Below, piece after piece: positions 23,877 through 32,056 of a stretch of 64,000 bases of DNA. This stretch comes from Lachnospiraceae bacterium. GTDB taxonomy: Bacteria; Bacillota; Clostridia; Lachnospirales; Lachnospiraceae. The first letter of the stretch is position 1; the number at the start of each line of letters is the position of its first letter. The DNA lies in assembly GCA_022845955.1 (NCBI GenBank), contig AP025576.1:6200001-6264000 (forward strand), read 5' to 3'. The notes under the pieces are model-generated. The model saw only the letters and a program-made list of their open reading frames with translations. It searched no databases and had not been told where the DNA came from. The position numbers and the translations under genes were made by a program.

Positions 23877-25253
23877 TCATTCTTCCGTTTGGAGTGCGCC
23901 TCTTCCCTGCCCGGCTGCTGCCTTAACCCTTCTGATCCAGTAAAAATAACTGAATGCCAGCAGCAAATCAGCCCCCAGCCATGCGCATACCTCCCCAAAG
24001 AAAACGCCGGATTCCCCGATCAGGGACGGGAGAAGCAGTGCGCAGCCGGTACGCATCAGCAGCTGTACCATACTGGATATCATGGGAAGAAGGGAATTTC
24101 CCATTCCCTGGATGCAGGAACGGGTAACATAAAGGATGTAGAGAAACGGGAAAAAAACAGCCAGCACCAACAGGAAATGATAACCTATCCCCATCGCCGC
24201 CTCCACCACATTTGTGTCCCCGGTAATAAAACAGGACAGTATCGGCTTTCCCAAAAGAACCATGACAGCCGACATGAGAAGCGCGGTGACCGCACCTATG
24301 ATATTGGCGGCCCGCAAGCCTTTTCCAATTCTGTCATACCGTCCGGCCCCCAGATTCTGTCCGGCATAGGTGGACATGGCGTAGCCGTAGGAGGAGGCGG
24401 CGGTTTCCAGCAGTCCATACAGCTTATTCGCCGCCGTATAGCCTGCAATAAACAGAACGCCGAAGCCGTTAATCACGGACTGCACGATGAGGCCGCCCAT
24501 AGCCGTGATCATATTTTGAATCCCCATGGGAAGGCCCAGCCTGAGCTGTTCCTCCAGCATGGCGCGATCCGGCCGGCAGCGTTTGTCTTTCAGGGATATA
24601 AGCCCGCTTCCTTTCAGCTTTATGAAGCAGAACAGGGCTGCCAGCACCTGGGAAAGCACCGTAGCCGCCGCGGCCCCCTGAATCCCCCAATGGAACACAA
24701 AGACGAAAAGAATATCCAGAAAGATATTGCAGAAGGAGGACACCGTCATGGCCTGGAGGGGCGTCCTGCTGTTTCCCAGAGAGCGCAGGATGGCCGCCAG
24801 CAGATTATAGGCAAAGGCCGCCGGGATCCCTCCGTAAAGAATCCGCAGATAAATAAGCGTCATTCCTGCAATTTCATCCGGTGTGCCAAGAAGGAGCAAA
24901 AGGGGATGAAGTATTATCTGCCCCATCACCAGAAACAGGCAGGCGGCGGCAAGGGATAAACAGATACCTCCCCCCAAGGCTTTCTTAAGCCCGCTTTCGT
25001 CCCCGGCTCCGAACCGCTGTGCGATTACCACGGAAAATCCCTGGACCAGCCCCTGGACCAGTCCGAACATGAGGAAGGTCAGCCATTCCGCCGCTCCCAG
25101 TGCCGCAAGGGCCTTGACCCCCAGCGCCTGCCCCACCACCATCGTATCCACAAAGGTATAAAACTGCTGAAAAACATTTCCCAGCATCAGCGGCAGGGCA
25201 AACTGTAAAAGCAGCCCTGCCGGGGAACCGGTTGTCATATCGTTTGTCCGCAT
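23877..25253 (-). CDS. MATE-family multidrug/cation efflux transporter
   Basis: About 458 residues with twelve membrane segments, starting at the ATG at 25253 (CGGAGA upstream; an ATG five codons earlier lacks a site). The N-terminal block TGSPAGLLLQFALPLMLGNVFQQFYTFVDTMVVGQALG is the MATE hallmark, repeated in the second half around MGIQNMITAMGGLIVQSVINGFG. It should export cationic drugs or metabolites by Na+ or H+ antiport. The substrate is unknown. Its upstream region contains a GTAACNGTTC-ended repeat. Confidence 0.93.
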   Translation of the reverse strand: MRTNDMTTGSPAGLLLQFALPLMLGNVFQQFYTFVDTMVVGQALGVKALAALGAAEWLTFLMFGLVQGLVQGFSVVIAQRFGAGDESGLKKALGGGICLSLAAACLFLVMGQIILHPLLLLLGTPDEIAGMTLIYLRILYGGIPAAFAYNLLAAILRSLGNSRTPLQAMTVSSFCNIFLDILFVFVFHWGIQGAAAATVLSQVLAALFCFIKLKGSGLISLKDKRCRPDRAMLEEQLRLGLPMGIQNMITAMGGLIVQSVINGFGVLFIAGYTAANKLYGLLETAASSYGYAMSTYAGQNLGAGRYDRIGKGLRAANIIGAVTALLMSAVMVLLGKPILSCFITGDTNVVEAAMGIGYHFLLVLAVFFPFLYILYVTRSCIQGMGNSLLPMISSMVQLLMRTGCALLLPSLIGESGVFFGEVCAWLGADLLLAFSYFYWIRRVKAAAGQGRGALQTEE

Positions 25254-25283
25254 GTTTTCTCTCCGCATTTTATAATTATTCCA

Positions 25284-25415
25284 GTAACTGTTCCGTACTT
25301 ATACAGTCACTTATATTTTTACCAGTTTACCATATGTGTATTTGAATAGACAGTATATTTTGAAAGAACTGCCGGATCTAAATCTCCGGACGTAAAGGGC
25401 CGTCTGAACTGTTAC
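25284..25415. repeat. GTAACNGTTC-ended intergenic element
   Basis: GTAACTGTTCC at 25284 and GAACTGTTAC at 25406-25415 face each other across about 130 bases upstream of the MATE gene. This is the same terminal motif as at 20677 and 26014. The interior is AT-rich with no gene. Confidence 0.45.
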
Positions 25416-25431
25416 CTCCGGGCAATAGTAA

Positions 25432-25458
25432 GGGCGTGCGGGATTTCTCCGCACGCCC
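25432..25458 (-). terminator. Stem-loop after the RpiB gene
   Basis: GGGCGTGCGG and its exact complement form a 10-bp GC-rich stem with a 7-base loop, about 30 bases downstream of the RpiB stop on the minus strand. Only a short T-containing tail follows. Confidence 0.5.
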
Positions 25459-25489
25459 AAAGGGGACAGGATAAGTATAAGCTGCCTGC

Positions 25490-25993
25490 TTATCCGATTT
25501 TCTTTTCTGTATGAGCTAATTTATCCGGCTCCACCATGGTTTCTTTTTCTATTGCCATAATGGCGTTAACCTTAGGTGTGGAACTTCCGTCTGCAAACTC
25601 AAGGCTGATCCATTTTTCCACCATTTTTTTTGCCAGTTCTTTTCCTATCACCCGTTCTCCCATACACATTACAGAACAGTTATTGCTGAGAATGGAGCGT
25701 TCTGTGGAAAATATGTCATGGCATACGGCCGCCCTGATACCGGGGAACTTGTTTGCGGATATGGCCATTCCGATTCCTGTTCCGCAGATCAGGATTCCCC
25801 TGTCCTGATAGCCGCTTTCCATGATCCTTTTGCATACCCTTCGTGCTATTTCAGGATAAACGGTTGGATCCTTCGGCGAGTCACACCCCATATCTTCGTA
25901 AGGGACCTTATTTTTATCCAGATATGCTTTCACAACTTCCTTTAATTCAACAGCCGCATTATCACAGCCTATGATAACTGTAAATCTTTTCAT
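25490..25993 (-). CDS. rpiB: RpiB/LacAB-family sugar-phosphate isomerase
   Basis: About 167 residues from the ATG at 25993 with GGCGG upstream (an upstream GTG has a worse position). Motifs of the family: VIIGCDNAAVELKEVVKAYL at the N-terminus, the active Cys in ILICGTGIGMAISANKFPGIRAA near residue 70, and NNCSVMCMGERVIG. It interconverts aldose and ketose phosphates. RpiB relatives also act on erythrulose-4-phosphate, galactose-6-phosphate and others. Beside the DhaK/DhaL/TpiA genes, a D-erythrulose-4-phosphate to D-erythrose-4-phosphate role is attractive but inferred. It lies 55 bases after the hydrolase/membrane gene on the same strand. Confidence 0.88.
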   Translation of the reverse strand: MKRFTVIIGCDNAAVELKEVVKAYLDKNKVPYEDMGCDSPKDPTVYPEIARRVCKRIMESGYQDRGILICGTGIGMAISANKFPGIRAAVCHDIFSTERSILSNNCSVMCMGERVIGKELAKKMVEKWISLEFADGSSTPKVNAIMAIEKETMVEPDKLAHTEKKIG

Positions 25994-26013
25994 GTACACA
26001 ACCGCCTTTCTTC

Positions 26014-26043
26014 GTAACAGTTCAGACAGTTCTGAACTGTTAC
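26014..26043. repeat. 30-bp palindrome of the GTAACNGTTC family
   Basis: Perfect 13-base arms GTAACAGTTCAGA / TCTGAACTGTTAC with a 4-base loop CAGT, in the gap between the hydrolase/membrane gene and RpiB. Confidence 0.6.
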
Positions 26044-26047
26044 CTTA

Positions 26048-28039
26048 TCAGAACCACCAGTTATTGCATACCAGCGTCATTGTATTGGCACAAGCTATGA
26101 TGGCAAACATAATGGTATTAATCAATGCTCCTGTGTATACCTTGCCTGTTTTCTTATAGAAAATTCTGCTTACTATCGTGCAAATACACAGGTTAATAAA
26201 CAGAGGCCAACTGAGCATAACCCTGGTCCCGTTCAGTTTCAGCACACCTGTACCAATAAATACGGAATACTGGATAATCCAGATAACTGCCAGACCGGCA
26301 ATATTTGCCACACAGCAAATCAGGATGTTCAGCCATTCTTTGCGTCCGGCAATCATGTTGCTCAGGTTCTGGCACAGGGCATTCGCAAAAAAGAAGATTG
26401 CGAAAAGCGGCATAAACCGTAATGCAACAAGGAAATCATCACTGGAAGGCACCTTTACGACATAGCTCATCAGTCGGAAGTCCACCTGGAAAAAATACTT
26501 AGCAAACAGCGTGATCGCATATCCCATTCCTACTGCTGCCGCAGCCAGGAGTACGGTCTTGCCTGCTCCGCCCAGGCTGATTTTCAGATTCCACTGTTCC
26601 GGTTTCACCCCATTTTTCTTTCCGATAAGCCAATATCCCAAAAAGAACAATGCCAGTCCCACAAGACCTGCGCTGGCTGTCCACATCCCCTGCTCCAAGG
26701 TCAGGCCCTGAGGCCATATTTTGGTACCGAACAGACATCTTGAGATACCCATTTCACCCAAATGCCCGCCAATCCAGGATTCCAGTTTCAGCATAAAGGA
26801 GGCCGGAACAGCCGCACCCGCTGCCAAAAGAATCCAATATAATGCCGTATTTCCGGCTCCTTTGGGAGCTGCAGGCACATATATTTCTTCCTCCTTCTTT
26901 ACGGTAAGTGTTCCGAAGTATTTAGTTGTAAGCAGAATACATCCGAAGGACACCACCGCCATGAAAAATCCCGCCACTCCAAGCGTATTAAACATCCATT
27001 TAAACTGTATTGTCAGATTGGAATTCGAAATCGGGTTGGGCGCCTCAAAAGCATTCTGGAAAAAATCTACCAGGTTTGCTGTGGTCGCCAGGGAATAATG
27101 GTTGAGTATGTGTGTCTCCGTGGGTGTGTATAGAACACGGATGTATTCTTCATCGCTCCCCTGAACGGTGCCTTTATATATTTTATCAACCTCTACCGCT
27201 TCCCCTTCTCCCAGATTATAGTTATCCAGCTCATTGATCATCGTGCGGGCATTATTGGATTTGTAGAAATTCTTGGGAGCGCCAGCGTCCGGTGTGGAAT
27301 AATTGTTTTCATCATATTTACCGGCGTTAACACCATAATCCACATCATAATACAGAGGGATTTCATCCCCGCTGTTCGGGGTGTCATCCGGGTCGTAATT
27401 CAGATGATCCAGCCATACCCCATCCACAGCCAACTGCTGATTTCCCATAAGGAATACCGCCGCCACCTGATTAACGCCGCCGTAGTATTCCTGGATTTTA
27501 TTGTATGCCAGACAGGCATTTGCCATTTTAGCCCCCAGGGAATGGCCCGTTATTCCTATCTGGGAATTATCAACAAAGGCCAGACTGTTATACACATAAT
27601 TGACCACATCACACATACCGGAACCGGGGCTGGTGGTTATATCCTCAAAATTGCTTCCCGGATTTGCCGTTACCATAAAGAATGCATCCATGGGATTTGT
27701 TTTGTAATTTGCCGAATCCCCATGACCGTCACAATCCATGGTAATCGCTACAATCCCTCTGCGCGCCAGTTCAAGGCAGGTATAATCCTGAGTTTCCTTG
27801 CTGTCGTAGCTGCCATGGAGGGTAACTACACAGGGGGCGGGGTTGTCAGCAGTTGCCGTTTTCGGCCGGTATATCGTACATGCTATGTTATTACCGTTGC
27901 TGTCATCAATATTCAAGTCCATAACTTCTATTGATCCGAAGTTTGTATTTACCACATTTGCCCCAATCATACTGATAAGGCAGATAAGAACTGCGATTGC
28001 AAATACGCGGACATAGAGCTTTTTGTTTAATTTTGCCAT
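26048..28039 (-). CDS. Alpha/beta hydrolase fused to a multi-pass membrane domain
   Basis: About 663 residues from the ATG at 28039 (GAGAGGGAATAGG upstream, MAKLNKKLYVRVFAIAVLICLISMIG). One N-terminal membrane segment leads to an alpha/beta hydrolase domain (about residues 40-345). The HG motif is in CVVTLHGSYDSKE, the nucleophile Ser is in GITGHSLGAKMANA near residue 168, and a distal His is in HILNHYSL. The second half has about eight membrane segments. The catalytic part should face outside. The substrate is unknown: possibly an esterified or acylated polyol or sugar, given the adjacent C4-sugar genes. I know of no named family for this exact arrangement. Confidence 0.75.
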   Translation of the reverse strand: MAKLNKKLYVRVFAIAVLICLISMIGANVVNTNFGSIEVMDLNIDDSNGNNIACTIYRPKTATADNPAPCVVTLHGSYDSKETQDYTCLELARRGIVAITMDCDGHGDSANYKTNPMDAFFMVTANPGSNFEDITTSPGSGMCDVVNYVYNSLAFVDNSQIGITGHSLGAKMANACLAYNKIQEYYGGVNQVAAVFLMGNQQLAVDGVWLDHLNYDPDDTPNSGDEIPLYYDVDYGVNAGKYDENNYSTPDAGAPKNFYKSNNARTMINELDNYNLGEGEAVEVDKIYKGTVQGSDEEYIRVLYTPTETHILNHYSLATTANLVDFFQNAFEAPNPISNSNLTIQFKWMFNTLGVAGFFMAVVSFGCILLTTKYFGTLTVKKEEEIYVPAAPKGAGNTALYWILLAAGAAVPASFMLKLESWIGGHLGEMGISRCLFGTKIWPQGLTLEQGMWTASAGLVGLALFFLGYWLIGKKNGVKPEQWNLKISLGGAGKTVLLAAAAVGMGYAITLFAKYFFQVDFRLMSYVVKVPSSDDFLVALRFMPLFAIFFFANALCQNLSNMIAGRKEWLNILICCVANIAGLAVIWIIQYSVFIGTGVLKLNGTRVMLSWPLFINLCICTIVSRIFYKKTGKVYTGALINTIMFAIIACANTMTLVCNNWWF

Positions 28040-28170
28040 TCCTATTCCCTCTCTTTTGTAAAATGTGTGTAACTGTTCCTGATATGCTCCTGTTTTGAAA
28101 AATCCCCCTCTGCCCTCCTTATCTGAATAATTATACTTTCGCACACCGCTTCCTGCCGATGTGATACACA

Positions 28171-28540
28171 TTTGTTAACACTCACATTTTTGTTCATTTT
28201 CCAGCGCCATGGCTTTGCCTTACCTGTAAACTACCACAAAACTGTTTCCTCCGCAACTTGTGGAAATCCGTTTTTTGTTACTATCGCTAACATTTTTGTT
28301 ACTTTTGTTATTTGTATCATTATTTTTGTTACCTTCTTTACCCTTTGTCTGTTTGGTGATTTTCTATAACCCCTGTATCTAAAAGCTTCCTAATTAGAAA
28401 GTAAAAACACTATTTTTAAGCATAGTGCACAGTTTGTTAGTTTTTTTAACAAAAACAGTCTCACATTTTACTTTTTGTGTTTCTTGTAATAATGAACAAT
28501 TTTGTCACATATTTTTGTTTGTTTCTAACAAAAAATAACA
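28171..28540. promoter_or_regulatory. Cluster of TTTTTGTTA motifs, candidate DeoR-type operator array
   Basis: TTTTTGTTA or close forms occur near 28171, 28187, 28272, 28293, 28302, 28323 and 28433 on the plus strand, and inverted as TAACAAAAA near 28447 and 28527. Four of them are spaced 21, 9 and 21 bases apart, roughly on one face of the helix. The region lies between the divergent hydrolase and dhaK units. DeoR-family proteins commonly bind such AT-rich repeats, and a deoR-like gene ends the dhaK operon. Binding is inferred. Confidence 0.5.
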
Positions 28541-28546
28541 ATTTTA

Positions 28547-28574
28547 TGGACATTTTATGTTACTGTAGTATAAT
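28547..28574 (+). promoter_or_regulatory. Promoter of the dhaK operon
   Basis: TGGACA (28547-28552) and TATAAT (28569-28574) with a 16-base spacer, just downstream of the TTTTTGTTA cluster and upstream of dhaK. Confidence 0.6.
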
Positions 28575-28581
28575 AAAAGTT

Positions 28582-28640
28582 GAACAGTTACTCAAACTTC
28601 GGGGGCGGAAGGCCATTTGCATCTGCGAAGTTTGAGCTGT
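28582..28640. repeat. Short member of the ACTCAAACTTCG palindrome family, in the dhaK leader
   Basis: ACTCAAACTTCG is answered by CGAAGTTTGAG about 30 bases later. The core GGCGGAAGGCCATTT matches the arm of the long palindrome at 41872-42148. Outer flanks are GAACAGTTAC and GAGCTGTTAC. It lies between promoter and ribosome site, so it is transcribed. Confidence 0.6.
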
Positions 28641-28738
28641 TACATAAAATCACACATTATTTTACTTTCACGGTTCATTTTCCAAACGTTTGCTCCATAA
28701 GCAATTGCCACCAAAAACAGGTACGCAGGAGGTTACAT

Positions 28739-29749
28739 ATGAAAAAAATCATGAATGCGGAATCGGATGTTGTAGAGGAAATGCTTTCCGGTTATCTGTC
28801 CGCCTATTCCCGGTATTACGAAAGTCTGCCGGAAAACCATCACGGGATTTTGTACAAAAACCGCAGAAAGGATAAGGTTTCCCTGGTAATCGGCGGAGGA
28901 AGCGGCCACGAACCTCTCTTTGCAGGATTTGTGGGTGCCGGTCTGGCAGATGCAGCAGCCTGTGGAAATATTTTTGCATCCCCCAATCCTCAGCTTATTT
29001 ATGAAACCGCGCAGGCTGTACATGAAGGAAAAGGGGTCCTCTTTATCTATGGCTGTTATGCAGGAGACAATATGAACTTTGACATGGCTGAAGAACTGTG
29101 TGAAATGGATGATATTCCCACTGCCCATGTCCGGGTGTGGGATGACTGTGCATCCGCCCCCGTAGAGCGGATCGAGGACCGCCGCGGTATCGCCGGAGAT
29201 GTCTTCGTTATTAAAATAGCGGGAGCCGCCTGTGACGCGGGGCTGAATCTGCAGGAGGTAACCCGTATTGCTTCCAAAGCCAGAGATCATATCAATTCCA
29301 TAGGCCTGGCGCTCTCCCCCGGCTCCATCCCCGGGCTTGATAAACCAACTTTTGAACTGGGAGATACAGAGATTGAATTTGGTATGGGCCTTCATGGAGA
29401 GCCTGGTATTGAACGAACACAAATGCAGCCCGCCGGCCTGCTTGTTAACTGGCTGTATACGGAACTGAAATCGGAAATGGGTCTGGAAAAAGGGGAAGAA
29501 ATTGCCGTGCTGGTTAACGGGCTCGGATCCACAACGCTTCTGGAGCTGCAAATCGCGTATTATGAGCTGGACAAACGGCTTAAGGCAGACGGCCTTCGGG
29601 TTTATGATGCTGAGGTAAAATCCTGGTGTACCTGTCAGGAAATGGGCGGGTTTTCCATATCAATCCTCCGTCTGGATCAGGAGTTGAAAAAATATTACAG
29701 TGCTCCTTGTTTTTCACCTTATTTTGCGAGAGGAGAAATAAAAGAATGA
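28739..29749 (+). CDS. dhaK: DhaK-type dihydroxyacetone (ketose) kinase substrate subunit
   Basis: 336 residues from the ATG at 28739, with AGGAGG six bases upstream. The upstream in-frame codons fall in the repeat and are not coding. Family motifs: LVIGGGSGHEPLFAGFVGAGLADAA, ASPNPQLIYETA, and the covalent substrate-binding His near residue 219 in FGMGLHGEPGIER. With DhaL it phosphorylates dihydroxyacetone or a related ketose such as erythrulose. No DhaM or EI-type PTS partner is present, so ATP is the likely donor. It overlaps dhaL by four bases. The TIM-type and RpiB isomerases nearby argue for a four-carbon ketose rather than dihydroxyacetone. Confidence 0.92.
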   Translation: MKKIMNAESDVVEEMLSGYLSAYSRYYESLPENHHGILYKNRRKDKVSLVIGGGSGHEPLFAGFVGAGLADAAACGNIFASPNPQLIYETAQAVHEGKGVLFIYGCYAGDNMNFDMAEELCEMDDIPTAHVRVWDDCASAPVERIEDRRGIAGDVFVIKIAGAACDAGLNLQEVTRIASKARDHINSIGLALSPGSIPGLDKPTFELGDTEIEFGMGLHGEPGIERTQMQPAGLLVNWLYTELKSEMGLEKGEEIAVLVNGLGSTTLLELQIAYYELDKRLKADGLRVYDAEVKSWCTCQEMGGFSISILRLDQELKKYYSAPCFSPYFARGEIKE

Positions 29750-30396
29750 AAGAAATTACTATCGAGCAGACTACAGATATGATTCTGGCCGCCTGTCAGG
29801 CAATCATTGACAATAAACCCTTTCTTACGGAGGTAGACAGCAAAACCGGCGATGGGGATCATGGGATCGGTATGGCGGGAGGAATGGAAAAGGCAGGAAA
29901 GGCACTGCGTGAAAAACGTCCGTTTCCTGACATTAATACTGTTTTTAAAACCACCGGTATGGCTATGTTGAATTCTATGGGAGGTGCATCCGGAGTCATT
30001 TTCGGTTCTATGTTCCTTGGCGGCATAAAAGGACTTTCCCCTTTGCCTGTTTTGGATGGCGATGGCTTTACCCGTATTATGAGGGGTTCCCTGGAAGCGA
30101 TAAAAGCCAGAGGCAAAGCCAACGTAGGAGACAAAACAATGGTTGATGCTCTTGAGCCTGCTGTTATTGCCATGGAAACCTCGGATCGATCCGATCTTAC
30201 GGCACTGCTGGGAACCGCAGCGAAAGCAGCGGAAGAAGGGGTGGAAAATACCAAAAATTACATCGCCCGGTTCGGACGAGCAAAATCCCTTATGGAACGC
30301 GCCATCGGCTATCAGGACGCAGGGGCCACTTCAGTCTCCATCCTGTTTACATCCATGTACCGTTATTTACAGGAATTACAGAAAACCGAGGGATAA
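29746..30396 (+). CDS. dhaL: DhaL-type nucleotide-binding kinase subunit
   Basis: 216 residues starting at the ATG that overlaps the dhaK stop (ATGA), with GAGGAG upstream. The metal/ADP-binding signature SKTGDGDHGIGM is at residues 31-42. The helical barrel blocks (NSMGGASGVIFGSMFLGG, KANVGDKTMVDALEPAV, GRAKSLMERAIGYQDAGATSV) are all intact. It supplies the ATP-binding half to DhaK. The gene is followed after three bases by the TpiA-like gene, so the three form one unit. Confidence 0.93.
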   Translation: MKEITIEQTTDMILAACQAIIDNKPFLTEVDSKTGDGDHGIGMAGGMEKAGKALREKRPFPDINTVFKTTGMAMLNSMGGASGVIFGSMFLGGIKGLSPLPVLDGDGFTRIMRGSLEAIKARGKANVGDKTMVDALEPAVIAMETSDRSDLTALLGTAAKAAEEGVENTKNYIARFGRAKSLMERAIGYQDAGATSVSILFTSMYRYLQELQKTEG

Positions 30397-30399
30397 AAA

Positions 30400-31197
30400 A
30401 TGCCTGGAAAAAAATTATATTTTGGTACCAATCTTAAAATGTACAAGGGGATTCGTGAAACCGTCTCCTATCTGAGCCAACTGGAGCAGCTTACAGCAGA
30501 TATGGATCCGGAAACCGTGCAGCTTTTCGTCATCCCTTCTTATACTTCTTTGCCGGATGCCGTACGTTCCCTCCGGCATAAACGGCTCCTACTGGGCGCC
30601 CAGAATATGTGCTGGGAAGAAAAGGGGCCGTTTACAGGAGAAATTTCCCCTCTGATGCTGCAAGAGCTGGGTATTTCCATCGTGGAGCTTGGACACTCCG
30701 AACGCCGCCATGTCTTCGGCGAAACCAACGCCATGATCAACCAAAAGGTAATTGCCGGCCTGAAATCGGGGTTCACGGTACTTTTATGCGTAGGGGAAAC
30801 GGAAGAGGAAAAAAACTGGGGAATCAGTGATGAAACGTTACGTATCCAGTTAAAAACCGGCCTCAAGGACATTCCTCCGGGCCTGACCGGCCGCCTCTGG
30901 ATCGCTTATGAACCGGTATGGGCTATAGGTATAAACGGGCAGCCGGCTTCTGTGGAATATGCCCGGGATAAACATGAACTAATCCGTAATACCCTTTATG
31001 AAATAGCCGGTACCGATGGGAGGGAAATCCCTCTTCTGTACGGCGGCAGCGTCAACCCCTCCAATGCGGATGCACTGATTCTCCAGCCTTCTGTCGATGG
31101 ACTGTTCGTGGGAAGAAGCGCCTGGAATGCAGCTGATTTCAATGCGCTGATCCGAAGTGCCATCCATTCGGCAGCGTACAAACAACAATGCACATAA
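30400..31197 (+). CDS. Triosephosphate-isomerase-family protein (probably a ketose-phosphate isomerase)
   Basis: 265 residues with a full TIM barrel and all three catalytic positions: K13 in FGTNLKMYKG, H99 in ELGHSERRHVFGET and E171 in AYEPVWAIG. Substrate-site deviations from housekeeping TpiA include NLKMY instead of NWKMN and YEPVWAIGINGQPAS. Such divergent TpiA homologues beside DhaK/DhaL and RpiB (LerI/DerI/EryH type) isomerise erythrulose phosphates. A role in converting L-erythrulose-1-phosphate to D-erythrulose-4-phosphate is the best guess. An accessory true TpiA remains possible. Confidence 0.85.
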   Translation: MPGKKLYFGTNLKMYKGIRETVSYLSQLEQLTADMDPETVQLFVIPSYTSLPDAVRSLRHKRLLLGAQNMCWEEKGPFTGEISPLMLQELGISIVELGHSERRHVFGETNAMINQKVIAGLKSGFTVLLCVGETEEEKNWGISDETLRIQLKTGLKDIPPGLTGRLWIAYEPVWAIGINGQPASVEYARDKHELIRNTLYEIAGTDGREIPLLYGGSVNPSNADALILQPSVDGLFVGRSAWNAADFNALIRSAIHSAAYKQQCT

Positions 31198-31198
31198 C

Positions 31199-31227
31199 TT
31201 TACACTTTTTTTCCCGTTTGGTATAAT
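31199..31227 (+). promoter_or_regulatory. Internal promoter for the deoR-type gene
   Basis: TTTACA (31199-31204) and TATAAT (31222-31227) with 17 bases between, in the gap after the TIM-like gene. It would let the regulator be made independently of the operon. Confidence 0.6.
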
Positions 31228-31259
31228 AAGGGAAATCCAGCAAATGAGGAAAATACAGC

Positions 31260-32003
31260 ATGAATAAAAAAGAGCGCCGCCTGAATGAAATGGTCGGACT
31301 GCTGAATGAACAGCCGAATCTGTCTGTCAGAAATCTGGCCGGCATTCTCAATGTATCTGAAATGACAATCCGGAGAGATTTGAATTTCATAAAAAGCAGC
31401 AACCGCCTGGACAATATCAATAATATAGAACACGAATATAAGCTTTCCGAAGAAAGGGCCAAATATTCCGCGGAGAAAAACCGGATCGGGAAGTTTGCCG
31501 TATCCCTTATCTCTCCCGGCGATATTTTAATTATAGACAACGGTACCACCACCGGAGAAATGTCCAAATATATTCCCGAAAATATGGGACTTACCATTCT
31601 TTGCTATAATTATTATATCTTGTCCCAGCTTGTACAGAAAAATGATGTTTCCATTATTTTCCCGGGCGGTTATTACCATCCGAAGGATCAGATGTTTGAA
31701 TCACCGGAAGCCAATAACCTGATAAAAAGCCACCGGGCCACAAAACTGTTTCTTTCCGCTTCCGGAGTTCACGAAAAACTGGGAATCACCTGTGCCCATA
31801 ATTACGAAGTGCTTACGAAACGTGCCGTAATCAGTTCTTCCCTGACTAAAATACTCCTGGTGGATTCCAGTAAGCTTGGCCTGATCCGCACCGCTTTTTT
31901 TGCCTCTCTCCCGGAACTGGACATAATTGTCACAGATAATGGAATTTCCGAAGAGTGGATCCATCTTATTGAAGATGCAGGAATCCAATTACATATCGTA
32001 TAA
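31260..32003 (+). CDS. DeoR-family transcriptional regulator
   Basis: 247 residues. The N-terminal winged helix covers residues 1-55 (ERRLNEMVGLLNEQPNLSVRNLAGILNVSEMTIRRDLNFI). A DeoR sugar-phosphate-sensing domain follows, with GDILIIDNGTTTGEMSKYIP, LFLSASGVHEKLGITCAHNYEVLTKRAVI and LLVDSSKLGL. GAGG precedes the ATG. Members repress sugar catabolic operons and release DNA on binding a phosphorylated intermediate. The TTTTTGTTA cluster upstream of dhaK is a likely target. It is last in the operon, followed by a strong terminator. Confidence 0.92.
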   Translation: MNKKERRLNEMVGLLNEQPNLSVRNLAGILNVSEMTIRRDLNFIKSSNRLDNINNIEHEYKLSEERAKYSAEKNRIGKFAVSLISPGDILIIDNGTTTGEMSKYIPENMGLTILCYNYYILSQLVQKNDVSIIFPGGYYHPKDQMFESPEANNLIKSHRATKLFLSASGVHEKLGITCAHNYEVLTKRAVISSSLTKILLVDSSKLGLIRTAFFASLPELDIIVTDNGISEEWIHLIEDAGIQLHIV

Positions 32004-32008
32004 AAAAT

Positions 32009-32048
32009 ACCGCCTGAGTGGTTTAAAACCACCAGGCGGCATTTTTTT
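32009..32048. terminator. Strong intrinsic terminator, bidirectional
   Basis: CCGCCTGAGTGGTTT pairs with AAACCACCAGGCGG, followed by ATTTTTTT on the plus strand and a matching AT-rich run on the other side. It closes the deoR unit and, from the other direction, the GH3 gene. Confidence 0.85.
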
Positions 32049-32056
32049 GCAGCCGG

